Under the pieces are notes generated by a model that did no database searches, was not told the origin of the DNA, and worked only from the letters and a program-made list of their open reading frames with translations. DNA of 64,000 nucleotides, taken from assembly GCA_905250125.1 (NCBI GenBank), contig CAJNOL010000079.1, positions 62,001 to 126,000 on the forward strand. Reading direction: 5' to 3'. The stretch is from Rotaria sordida. Taxonomy: Eukaryota; Rotifera; Eurotatoria; Philodinida; Philodinidae. The translations under genes were made by a program, and so were the position numbers. Of the stretch, positions 10,771 through 23,345 are shown one piece after another. Position 1 is the first letter of the stretch. Each line of letters starts with the position of its first letter.

Positions 10771-13574
10771 GTTTCTACTAATGTCACTGAATTCTCCATA
10801 TGAAAAGAAACGTGAATATCTCTTCAATCGTTCAACTGGTTGACATAAAGTTTTTATAGTTTCACTTCATATTTATTGAAATTTTATTTCATATAAATTC
10901 GTTTCTTAATAGATCACTTATAAATGCAATGCAAAAATGTGGGAAAAAAAAATCATATAAAATTTAGTTTGAAATGTTTTTGATCTTCTTGTGCATTTTT
11001 AGTTTTAACTTAACAAGATCTTTAACACATGTCATGAAATTATTATACAATCTTAAAAAAGTATTTCCTAGTGTAAGTCATATTAACTTCTACTTGATAT
11101 TATATCGAAAACAAAGTTTTTATGAAACACGATTTAAAAGAAGTGTTGAAATATACGGGTGGAAATTTGAACTTTCTCCCCATCGAGACAGACACAATCA
11201 CGAGATAAAATTTCACTGCGGGATTAATATGATAATTATCCTTTACTTTTCTTTCATATTCACTGCGATTAATATCTTTGATCGTCGACATCTATTAACA
11301 GTAGATTGAAATTCATAAACCGAAATATATATTGATTAATCTCTTTGTTTTTTTTTATAATACTAACATCTCTATCGTGTTTCATATTTTAATCCTGCAA
11401 GGATCGCACAAATAACTTTTTCTCCTCTCTATAATTTCCCTTGATAAAGAAACAAAATTGAAATTTTTTGTACACAATATTTATTATGTTCTGTTCTCTT
11501 TAGACTTATCGATCTATGCGTACAGAATTAATTTAGTAGAATATAATTAAGAAAGAATCGAATAAGATAAAATAAAATAAAATTGGAAAAGAAATGTGTA
11601 TTTGATTTTTTGATTAGGATGAGCGATAACGTATATATGACTATCAATATTCTATGTGCTATTATTAAAAAAAATGGAAACTATTCGATCTTTTAATTAA
11701 AGAAAAGTTTTAGTAAAATATGATTTGATCCTACCTATGGGATGTTATTGAGTCTTATTCTGATTCATTTAACGCAATAAAACAAATACTTGCCAGAGTA
11801 TAATTATAAAACTAATTTGACTCGAAGTATCAACCAAAGTTTCATGCAATTTCAGTTTTTCCAATTATTTATTTTCTATTATAATTATCAATAAAATGAC
11901 ACTCAAACTAGTATCGATAACCGTATTAAATAAAAAGAAGATGCATTCCTTGAGAAACAACGTTGGAATGTATGCTACAAAAAGTAAATCAATTATCTAT
12001 ATCAGAAATGAATACACCTTATTTTAACTATCGATCACTATATTACATATCTTACAGATTATTTATTTTGTATCATTTTCAAGTACAACAACTAAAGTTC
12101 TCAATAATGACAAAAAGAAATGTAGGATAATCTTAATTCAGTATTTTAATGGCACAGTCGTCACAGGAAATAAGTATAAAAAATTATGAACCTGTGGAGT
12201 TTCATCATCACCATCTTAATATATAATGGATACTATTAATAAAAAAAGATAGAAAGATGAAAAAGTATTTACTAACAAAAGTAATAGAAAGAAAAAAATA
12301 AGGGAGAATATGTCACAGACCAAACAAAAAAAAACAATTGTTTTTTTTATAAAAGCATTTTTGTTCTTTTACGTTGACTGAATTAATAAAATGCTATTTA
12401 GTTGTTCAAGGTTATTTCCGACAATCATCTCTGATTTGTATGCAAAGAGTGATAAGAATACTATACCATCTTGTTGATTTCTTCATTTATAAAGAACTTC
12501 AAATCTTCAGATCTAGACATGGAGGAGATCCTTTTTCGAGCTTTCCCGAAAACTGTTTGGCGAAAATTTGTGAAACTTTCAAAGAAGATAAATTTCAATG
12601 AGCAGAATAAAAATTGTCTTAGACGGCTAGTCTCAAAGTGCTTTGTCCTTGGACGAACAAGAGCTAAAAATCACCTACAATTCTTCCCATCACTAAAAGT
12701 TCGCACTACATTTTTCAAGGTTAAATAGAATGACATTCATCTTGTAAAATCTGAAAAGCTTTATAGACACAATCTCTCTAATAGAGAAAAGAAAACCTTC
12801 ACTTACTCTAATTTGACTATTATTAATCGTACCGTATAAAAGAAAATGAGTTCAACTTTGTGAAATTTTGATTTCTGAGAAATATACACATAGAAAATTA
12901 CGCTCTTTGTCTTTTTTTTAGCATAAAATGGAAGTTTCTGTATGCTTTGAAATCTCAACGTGTTCTCATTCGAGTTGACACGATTTACTGTTCGTTGATT
13001 ATTTTTTCAAATTTAATTGCTTTTTATTTCACTGGAAAAATTAATTTTTGCTACTAAGAATTTACAGTCTATTACTTGCATAACAATATACTCTAATTAG
13101 TCATTTTCTTGTATGATGGTTTACTTTACATTAGTTATTTGAATGAAAAGAAATGAACAAACGAATAACTAAAATAGTTTAGGAGTTCGTTAGGATAATT
13201 GTCGTCCACATGCCCTCATCTCCATTCTACGTACTAATCCTTAAACATCACACCATGCACTTTGTCCTCATTTCTCTTTGTCAAAATAATCAACGAAAAG
13301 GAAATCACGTACTCATCTAATTATATAGAGAGCTTTTAAATCTACATAGTGAACATAGAAAAGAACAACGAAAAGTTTTCAATCGAGAAAAAGGAATATT
13401 GTTTGAAATGATTCTTTAACTCATGTAGATTTGAGATTTTCTAAAAATCAAAAAATCTTCTGAAACATCTTATTTTAATAAATGTTACCATTCTTAATAT
13501 ATTCATCTTACACCCATCCTTATATTTTTTTGTGATGACAACATATATTATTCTATGAAAGAAAAAGCACTGCG
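10771..13574. other. Gene-poor stretch
   Basis: AT-rich DNA with only short, unsupported reading frames (10974-11309 plus, 12374-12728 plus, the latter two overlapping in different frames). None shows a domain pattern or a good splice context. Confidence 0.35.
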
Positions 13575-14545
13575 AGATATATACAGCCGAGCATAATTGA
13601 AATTATACCCTTTGATTTTTTTTCATTTTTTATTACTAAATGTTTTTTATCTACCAATCTACTATATATAGGAAGAAAGCCCGAACGCGCTAAATCTTTT
13701 GATCTACTTACATTGAACATCAAATGCAGTTTAAAGTATAAAAAGCGCATTGGAAGAAAACGTGACATTTCTTTTTTTTCAAATTTTTCATGTTGTAGCA
13801 TTTTTTATTTTGTATATATTTCGGGTTAAGTAAATGATAAAACTTTGAATTTTTTTAAAAGATGCGCCATGAAAAGCTCTACAAAAGCTGTATGATCAAA
13901 TTTCTTTTTACTTGTTCTGATAGTTTTTCTTATACTCACAATGAACAACTTACATGGCAATGTCGCGACCCATCACGTCTGAAAATACTTCAAGGACTTT
14001 TCTGAATCGCTATACGATTTGATCTATACAAATTTTGTAGAGCTTTCGACGGCACATCTTTTAAAAGAAAATTCAATATTCCATCATCTTTCTAAGTCAA
14101 GATGTATGCAGAACAGAAAAGTCTTCCAACATTTTCAGTATGATCGGAAGTGGTACCGAAATGTAAGATGTTCATTGTGAGTATAAGTAAAACTATCGGA
14201 ACAAATAAAAAGAAATTTGATCATACAGCTTTTGCAGAGCTTTTTATGGCGCATCTTTTAAAAAAAATTCAAAGTTTTATCATTTACTTAAACCGAGATA
14301 TATACAAAATAAAAAATGCTACAACACAGAAAATTTGAAAAAAAAAGAAATGTCACGTTTTCTTCCAATGCACTTTTTATACTTTAAACTGCATTTGATG
14401 TTCAATGTAAGTAGATCAAAAGATTCAGCGCGTTCGGGCTTTCTTCCTATATATAGTAGGTTAATAGATAAAAAACATATAGTAATAAAAAATAAAAAAT
14501 AAAAATCAAAGGGTATAATTTCAATTGTCCTCGACTAAATATACA
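13575..14545. mobile_element. Foldback element with about 390-bp arms
   Basis: The left arm (about 13575-13965) is matched at high identity by the reverse complement of about 14145-14545. Shared segments include AAAGCCCGAACGCGCTAAAT against its inverse near 14426-14445, the AACGTGACATTTC block, and the GATGCGCCATGAAAAGC block. The spacer of about 180 bases holds a third, more diverged copy of the inner arm around 14016-14110 (TTTGTAGAGCTTTCGACGG, ACATCTTTTAAAAGAAAATTC). No transposase is visible. The frames at 13553-13801 and 14150-14338 are arm sequence. Confidence 0.75.
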
Positions 14546-15564
14546 CACATATTTTTTTAATTTTACAATTGCACCTAGAAATTTTCAGAAAATAACAGTA
14601 ATTAAATTAAAACAACGAACATTTACATGTAGAAATCTTTGACAAGTAGTTCTAGTAATAGTGAAACTCTATTATGTCTTGAAGAATTTTATATTGAATA
14701 AAAGAATGTTATGGAAAAAAATAAAGAAAAGTTAATTACTGGTTATTCTTATGAAGTTTCAATGATCTTAAGGCAACGTTTCCATATTTTTGTTTGTAAT
14801 CAAACTTATTATACAATCATATTTCCTTAATTATTTAATTTATTTTTCGACTATTTCCACCTCTGCAATATACATCTCTATTCGTGCGTGTCTTTCCTAT
14901 TAAGGGCTTTAAATGATATTTTAAATTGACTAGAAATTAAGTTGATAACTACTTTAACAGAAGCACAAAAAAAAAGAAGTAATAAAAGTGATGAGGCAAT
15001 ATCAAAGAAATTAAATAAATAGTTTTTTATTGTTACATCATTACTGAAGATTTTTATATCAAATAAACTTAATTTAAATTTAAACTAATTTTAATTTGTT
15101 TTTCTATTCTTCTAATTTTTCTACACATAGAATTCACATTTTTCATTGACATTAGATGTTAATTTATGGCAAAAAAAGAATCATTTACATCAAAAGAGAT
15201 TTTTCTTTGATTTTGTGCTTTATCTGTGTCATATAGATTTACCCAACTAATGTCGAAATATATGTTACAGAAGAAATTAGAACACAGGAAAAGGACCATT
15301 TTGTGACCATCTTCATTTTTCCTCGATTCATAGCTTATCTGATATAGAATTGTTTGGCAACAAAATAAATTGATTTCTGAAGGATCTAGACGCATTTTTA
15401 CTCAAATCGTTGATATTCACGTTTGTATCATTAATACATTATTCACATATGGAAGCGTGGCTTGTATAAATTTTCTCATACTAAGACCTTTTCAGCTGAA
15501 AATTATGTCAATCAATAATCCATTCTATAGTCTTTCTCTAGTAAAAATTTCAGCTCGGACGGTC
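14546..15564. other. Gene-poor stretch
   Basis: AT-rich sequence with two overlapping opposed short frames (15159-15395 minus, 15370-15609 plus); neither is convincing. No gene supported. Confidence 0.35.
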
Positions 15565-16318
15565 GAAGCGTTACTAAGTAATGACGTAAATCTGTTTCTA
15601 ATAAGGTGATGTTATTATTTATGCTTACTATTTTCTTAATATCTCAAGAAAGAGAAACAAACCAACATGGATTTTTGATTGATTCTAAAAGCTCATAGGA
15701 AGGACTACAAAACTGGATACTTTCCAATTTTTTTAGAAGTGATCTTTTTCAAACGAGATGACTTGAATTTCGTTTAGACATCATTTTTTTCATCGGTCTT
15801 TAACAGATTTTGATTGAAAAAAACTGAGCTTTGTGTCAAAACGAATAACATATTTGAAGTCAGTATAAAAAAACTGAATTTAATTAGAAAATCGTTTGAT
15901 CAGTGGAAAACAAGTCCTAAACCTGTAAAACATCGTTACAGGAGAAAATAACAAAAAAAACCCAATGAATAAAAATGATGTTTTCATTAAATTCACTTTT
16001 TGACTGGGCCTCGGAGGAGAAATCTTAGTTGAATATTTTTGCAAAAAAAAATTTTTTCCAATCAAAATCTGTAAAGGATGATGTCTAAACGAAATTCAAG
16101 TCATCTTATTTAGCAAAGATCATTTCTAAAACAATTAAAAAATATCTGCTTTTGTAGCTCTTCCGATGAGCTTTCAAAAATCAATTAAAAACCCATGTTG
16201 TTTTTTTCCTTTCTCGAGACATTAAGAAATCATTGAGCATAAATAGTAACGTAACTGTATGATTTTCTAGCTCATTTAGAACAAGATTTACATCATTACT
16301 CAGTAACACTTGTTATTC
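15565..16318. mobile_element. Foldback/MITE element with about 260-bp arms
   Basis: The left arm (about 15567-15830) matches the reverse complement of about 16050-16318. Ends read GTTACTAAGTAATGACGTAAATC against GTTACTGAGTAATGATG on the other side. The shared GACTTGAATTTCGTTTAGAC and AGATTTTGATTG blocks mark the inner limits. A loop of about 220 bases carries no gene. Confidence 0.65.
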
Positions 16319-17884
16319 AAAAAATAGTGTAGTACATTATATTTTGAAATATATGGTGCGTCTGATCACTGTAAATGTCGTATGGAAAATCATCGATTTT
16401 GATCACATGGAATATGTATGATTCAAGTTAATTTGTTCATTAAGGTTCTTCCCATTTTTCACCTCCGCTCTCCATAAAAAACATTTTTTTTTTTCTTACA
16501 AATATAAGTTCTATAAATGAAATAAACTTATGAAATCCTTTATCATCAACTCAATAATAATTTGTATTGTTTCGACGTTTGAATAAGTCGACATTTTTAT
16601 ATTTCGGCTAAAGTAAAAATTACCATCATTTAATTATGTGCACTACGCCGAAAACATGAGATGGAGACGACGTTGTTACCGCCAGGAAGCCTAACGATAA
16701 CTTCAAAAATTTTTTTTTCTTATATTTGTGACACTAATATTTCTTAAGAAATAGTGTTTCATTTTTTGAACACTCGTTTCAATCTTAGCCCATTTTGAAA
16801 TAAGATTTTCACAAATTAGCGAATTTAAATATTATACTCGTTACAGTGGAATTCATTAAGTTTTGACTTAAGTCGATTTGTTATCATTATAAATTTTAAT
16901 CAACATTACTGACGATTTACTTAATAAATTTAACGAGTATCAAAATGAAGTAATAAAACAAACGGTATCTTATATAGAGAGAATCTGTCAATAATTAAAT
17001 CCCTCCTCTTCACTTTCAGCAGTTAGTGTACCCTACCAATAGAGTTCAACAGCTCGTATAGTAAAGGCGCAACTACCCGGCAAATATATATGAAGAGAGA
17101 CGAGTGTGGATCAGTCACCAAAAAATGAGTTATACATGGTGCTGATGGTGGACAGTGTCCATCTCTATCAAATATACCACCAATGATACACTGCCTATTC
17201 AATATGTTTACTCACCGTTTTGATAATAAATTTTGATCAATCGCTATGAAATAGTTATATATAATAGAAAGAATATGTAGACATACATATATATAGATCG
17301 ATCATGGGATACAAAATAACGCATATGCGAAGGCGTATATTTACTATGTTATACTTATTCGTCTTTTTGTATAATTAGAATAAATGTAAGAAAACAAAAT
17401 TCGGAATGGTTGACATATCTGTGTGTCGATCTGACAGAAGATAAAAGATCAGACTACTTAAGAATATATGTAAGTATCGAGTGGGATATACATAGATACT
17501 AATTAAAATTATTAAAAATGAATCCACCCACATGACTAGTATTTAGTATAATCTTTAAAATCTTTTTAATCAAATGTTTTCGACAATGAAAAAGTTAAAT
17601 TCTATGAAACTCATGAGAATATTTAAGGTATATAATACAATGTGAAATCAATTGACAAATTAAAATAATCAGATAATTGTATTTATCTATTTTCAAAAGA
17701 TCAAGGAGTTTATTTTCTTTTTGTTAGATACTAACTATGTTCTATAGAAATAGACAAGAAATAGATCTGTCACATATGCTTTTCTTTTTGATCGAATACA
17801 TGATTAGTCAAAACTAAAAGATTTGTCAATGAATTTTCTCAGATAAAAAGATATTTATAATTCTATTTGTAAAATCATAAGAAT
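16319..17884. other. Gene-poor stretch
   Basis: No coding region is supported. The segment 17000-17200 is less AT-rich than its surroundings, but no product could be read in either strand. Confidence 0.3.
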
Positions 17885-18540
17885 ATTCGACCCTTCTCAA
17901 TAAATCGATGATATTTATGAGAAATCTATATATAGTTAATTAATCGAAATACATAATATTGTAGACGAAGATTAGAACTATTATCAAAAGAAAAAAACAA
18001 AAGGATACTTCAAAATGCATAAATGTAGTACAATATGATAATCATATTACAAATATTTTGTGATGTGTTGACCTTGTTTTCAACTTTTTTTGAAATACTG
18101 TTAATCATTTTCTCAGATTTTTCTACACTAAAAATTTTTGTTTGGTATCTACATATTTATTTAAATCTTGTCGAATAATATTTCAGAAGTTTTCTCTTGA
18201 CCATATATCCTTTGAAAATGAATACTGAAGAATTTTTAACAAAACTATCAGAAAAATAAATTCAAGTAATTGATATATTGGAGAATAAATTGGGAATAGT
18301 AAACTTCATAAAATCAAACTGTCAATATGAAATGTTATAAAACTACAATCATAATCAGTAAATATGATGAATATTATTTTTATTTTTCTCAAAAAACTGT
18401 AACATGAAAATATTCACTCAAGATTAGTAATATGACTATAAAGTTCTAATCTTTGTCTACAAAATTATATATTTCGATTAATTAATCATATATAGCTTTT
18501 GTTATATATATTATCGATTTACTGAGAGGGATCGAAATTT
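17885..18540. mobile_element. MITE-like element with about 100-bp inverted ends
   Basis: The left end (about 17888-17985) is matched by the reverse complement of about 18430-18537. Shared blocks are TTAATTAATCGAAATA, TTGTAGAC with AAGATTAGAACT, and TTCGACCCTTCTCA against TTCGATCCCTCTCA at the outer edge. The interior is AT-rich with no reading frame. Confidence 0.6.
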
Positions 18541-20439
18541 TTCAATCAGGCTTTATTTATTTATTTAGAATATTTATTTTAATTCAATGATAAATACGAT
18601 TACCACATACTAAATTATTCCGTAATTATTTTATTGTTGTAAAATAATCACTTATATGAATAAATTTTTCTCAGTTAGGATTGTCTGTTTTATTAATTCA
18701 TAACATTTAAAACGAATTATTACTTAACGAAACAGTTTTGGATATTTGTATAATGAAAGAAACATCGATTTTCCAGAGGTAATGATGTATAGAGAAATAC
18801 TTTTTTAACTAGTCAATTAACATTCTTATAAAGGCGGGCATATCGTAAACTTCAAATAAAGGATTTTTATAGATGTGATATATAAATTTTATATAACGGA
18901 AAAATATTTTGAAAGAAAACGAATTTGATAAAATATGATTTCGAACAGTGTTCGATATTTATATTTAGAAAATGATTTCAGATGTTTAATTTCTAATAAA
19001 ACTAAGATTATAAATCAACTATTCATAGTTATAATTCTGTTTTAAGAACTAAGTCAAATATATTTCAATGATATTAACATTAACCATTATATTAATCCGG
19101 TAAATCTTATCACAACCGCATCAATATTTTTTTTGTTTTATTTTTTTGTCAATCATCAATCATTTCGGACAGTAAGAATAGATAACAATAGAAAATGTTT
19201 GTATGTCATTTTCTCTAATTTATTCAATACTTGACGTATTTTTGATAGTAAAATTTACATGTCAATAAAGAATTCGATTCAAACAATAGTATAATAATAT
19301 TGATTGTTATTTATAATCATATAAAAACTTCTTTAGTTAAGATAGAAAGTTTTTCATGATTTCTACGAACATATAATTGCTAGTAAAAGTAACTTCGAAT
19401 TTCGAATAGAATATCTGTATATCTGAGCCTTGCACTCATCTGTAGATCTTGAATTGGCAATTCGAATGCACATCTGATAATTGAAAATTCACTGTAAACA
19501 TCTTATGGAGATTGTGAGTGTTTGATCGTCATGTATGGACAATATCATTCATTAGCCATATGATTTCTCAAAATAATTTTGAACTCGAGCATTCCTTTTA
19601 ACTAATTTTTATGTAACAGATGTATGTTGAATTACTTTAGATACCCTGAAAAGCTTAGTGCTATAGACCTGAGTTCCATAGGATTATTATTGAAAAACCA
19701 GCGTTAAAGATGTGACACAAGAAAGGACAAAAGTTTTCACTGCGCACGTTTCCATTTACAAATCCTGCAAGTTCCAACAATATTTTTGAAAATTAAATAG
19801 TGCATTTTTGCAGAAGACACTTCAGACTACAAAATCTCTGTGCAAAGTTTTTTTAAAAATTGAATTTACTTGTTGTTAGCGACGAATCCTTCTTGAAGAT
19901 CGTGAGATGATGTCAAAACAGCAAATTTTGTTCTGGGACAAGGACAGATCTCTGGAAAACCGATTTTTTGGAGCCCGCTTTTGCTGAAAATTTCACCATA
20001 GATAAAGTCTATTCTGAAACTCTTCGTCTTTTCTATCATAAGGCAAGAGAATTAATCTCTAATTATCTTTTAATTAAGAGCTGAAATTTTCAAACAACGA
20101 TTAGTTAATCATATCATGTTGTTCCGTGCCAATGACTTATTAGTCTCCCCAAAAAAAAACGGCTTATTTTTGTTTTTAATGTTACTTTTTTTTTTGTGTC
20201 ATGCAAATATAACAACTGAAAAAAAAAAAAATTTGACTACATAAAGATGAAAATAAAAATGTTTGTATAAAAAGTTTATAAATAATATGAAAAACGAAAA
20301 CTCAAACGTTTTAAATGTCTAAATCTATACTTCAAAATTTAATAGCATACACACATAGATGAATAATTAATATAAATAATGAGATTTTCTCACATTTACT
20401 ATCAGTAATAGCTCTACTACGAATATTTCTTCTTTGAAT
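18541..20439. other. Intergenic stretch downstream of the BCKDK-like gene
   Basis: No gene supported. AT-rich with homopolymer runs. Confidence 0.3.
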
Positions 20440-23345
20440 TTACAAACGTACAATACGATTTTCTGATGTTAAAAGTCCAAGACGTATATAAACATCAGTA
20501 CCAATACCATACATTGTTTCAAATGTTAATGAACCATTTAAATATTCACAATAAGCACGTGATGTCGGTACACCAAAACCATATCTAAACAAATATTATT
20601 AAACACAATAAACAAAAAAAATCTCTTTTTTTTACCCGCTCATTCTATGTTGAATATTTCTTGTCGTAAGTTGATCATATAAATAATTATCAAAATCAGT
20701 ATATGATAACGATGGTGATTCATTAGATAAATTACTCGATGAAAAATGATAATCATATATTTTATCAAGTAAAGATCCTGGCATACCTCCACCACGATCT
20801 CTTACTCTAATAAAAAAAACCAAAAAAAAAGTTTAAATATAAGTATATAAAGTGCCAGCAAAAAACTATTTTTCTTTTGTATTCTAAGGTCTTGACCATC
20901 AGAACTTCGATTATAAACCGAACGAATATCATATTCAGAATCATCGAATAGTATATTCAATACTAATTTTCGACCTTAACGGAACTGCGAATTCTTTCAG
21001 ACCCGGGTCTGAAATTCAAGGTTTAATTTATTGTAGGTTCGGTCAATAAAAACATGGATCTACAGCTCCCTACTTGCTTGATCTCATTTACATAAATTTG
21101 AATTTGATATTTGTTTCAATTGGAATTGAAGTTCTGATGGTCGAAATCTCAGAATTCAAAGCTGAATTGTTGACATTTTGTTATCATATCGAATTTCTCA
21201 ACCCATGCAGAATTTTGTTGTTCTGATTCTATGACGAATAAAATCAAAAAAAAAGAATTCGGATAAATATTGAAGCTATCAAGACTTGATGTTTTTTAGT
21301 GTATTCCAATTTTTCTGATTTTTTTATTCTTCTGAATATGTCAAAAACAATATTTTTATAATTAACTCGACAAGGTCTAACCTACCATAACATAAAAATG
21401 TTCCTCAAATTTCGAATCGTTGATACTTTATATATATAGAGAGAATGTTTATACCTTAAGAGTAGTTCATCTTCATTAACCGAAATAGTAACACCAACAT
21501 TTGGTAACTTTTTATCAGAATTTTTATGATGTTCAACTGTAGCTCTAAAAAACAAAATAAGATTAGTAAAAGAATTTTGATTTCAATTTAATAGTTCGTG
21601 AAGTACATTTAATATCTGATAATCAATTGACATCATACAGAAGATCTCTCTTGCTGTACGACAAAACAAATCTGAAAATTTCAGAATAGACTCTACCACA
21701 TATATGATGAAATTTTCAGGAAGATCTAGCTTCAAAAAACTAGTTTTCTAGAAATTCTAAAACAATTTTACCATCATCTAGTAATTCTGAACAAGGATTT
21801 TTACCGTTTCGAATTTCTCATTCGATTATAAAAGCATTTTTTCGTACTCCATCGTGTTACTAACGAAAAGTAAATCAATATTTTTGAAAAATCGAAGCAT
21901 GTTCAGAAAAAACGTTTTAGTCTCAAAAGTTTTCTGGATTTAGTTTTCGAAAATACTGCCTCAATTCGAACTTTTTCTTGCATGAAGTGAAAGTTAATAA
22001 TGTTTTCGAAAGAGAATAACAAATACATTCAATGTTCTAAATTACTATTGAATAGAATGTCATCCTACCTAAACGCATTTTTAAGCATTTCAGGTACAAT
22101 ATAACTAAGTGGCATTGTTATATAAGGAAAAGAACTATTCACATGTCCATCAATTGTAATATCTGGTGCGATACCATATGTCGCTCGACATACTGCTCTA
22201 GTTAAAAAAAAAGAGAAGATTGAATGAAATAAATATATTTTTTTTTTATCTTTCTATTAACGTACTGAGCATATTCAGCTGATGCTTCAATAAGTTTTTT
22301 AGGTGAAAAACTCATACAAATAATACCAATATGATTTGGCTATAAATTAAATGAAATAATAAATTTCTTTTTTAGGTAAATTTTTCTGTTATTTACTTTA
22401 TCTTTGCGTAATTCAATATGATTTTCAATTAACATTTTAATAGCTAAACGAGATGCAAGTGCACGATCAAGAAAATTTCGTACAAACATTTCTTGCTAGA
22501 AATAAAACAAATAATCAAAATAAAATTCATTTCTTATTATTATTACTTTAATATGTTGTTTAGATTTACGAAAACCTTCAGCTAATAATGGTAATGTATC
22601 TGAAGTACAATTAAGTGTATTTTGTAATAATTCTGTAAAAAGTTTTTCATGTTCAAGTGTTTTAATCTTAAAAAGAAAGAAACTTATTAATTTTAGAAAC
22701 AAAAAAACAAAAATCTTTTCAATTTCTATTACCGGTGGAAATGAATGAAGTGTATGAAAAATTTTAATAAAACGTTCATGCTAAATAAAAATTAAGAGAG
22801 AGAAAAAAGAAATATTCTTAATTAAGAAAATTAATCAAAAGAAAAAAAAAATTTACCAATTCTAATAGAAGTGGATTACATGCAACAACAAATGGTAAAT
22901 TTCGAAAATCATTTATACGATGTGCAAAACGTATTGGTAAATCATTATGTAAATATTGAGCTGAACGCTAGAAAATAAAATTATTTATTAACAATTTAAG
23001 AAAAAAACAAAGTTTTTCTTTTTCAAACATACTAATAGATGTCTACCATCATCAGTTTTTCCAATGTACATCATTGTTAATGGTGAAAGACGAGTTGATT
23101 GCTAAATTGAAAAATAAATTTTATTTATTTCTTTTCAAGAACTAATTAAATAATACTTTAAGTGCAAATTGTTCAATAGCAGTTTGACAATAAAATGATG
23201 TGACAGTAATATTTGATAAATGTTGATCATAAATTTTTTTTTCTATTGATGGTTTAGAATTTTGATTATCTTTTGATATATTTGTTTGATAACGAACAAA
23301 AGATAATAATTGAAATGAATATCGATGGAATTTTTTACATAACAT
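20440..23345 (-). CDS. bckdk: Branched-chain 2-oxoacid dehydrogenase kinase (BCKDK-like), mitochondrial
   Basis: Eleven minus-strand exons give 414 residues, against about 412 in human BCKDK: 23157-23345, 23033-23101, 22857-22967, 22733-22780, 22547-22666, 22397-22495, 22266-22339, 22069-22197, 21455-21544, 20636-20806, 20440-20584. All borders are GT-AG and phases join cleanly. The family inactivates the branched-chain keto-acid dehydrogenase complex in mitochondria by phosphorylating its E1 alpha subunit. Visible hallmarks are ITVTSFYCQ near residue 50, [47 protein letters not shown], then the GHKL ATP site: N-box [15 protein letters not shown]1 box DRGGGMP, and G2 box [13 protein letters not shown]. 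The first 30 residues are basic and Asp/Glu-poor, as in a mitochondrial leader. The PDK paralogues are the alternative; FPPI and the C-terminus favour BCKDK. Most introns are 50-70 bases; those at 20807-21454 and 21545-22068 are much longer. Confidence 0.9.
20870..21165. mobile_element. Small inverted-repeat insertion in a BCKDK intron
   Basis: The core GACCATCAGAACTTCGATT (near 20894) recurs inverted as AATTGAAGTTCTGATGGTC (near 21124), and similarity continues inward (ATATCATATTCA). The ends are about 60 bases and the whole element about 300 bases. It explains most of the unusual length of this intron. Confidence 0.6.

Noticed and set aside
10974..12728. Several 60-110 residue frames
   Set aside because: Overlapping frames, no conserved motifs, no splice partners.
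17000..17200. Less AT-rich segment, considered as an RNA gene or exon
   Set aside because: No tRNA-like arms, no readable conserved peptide and no splice context could be established.
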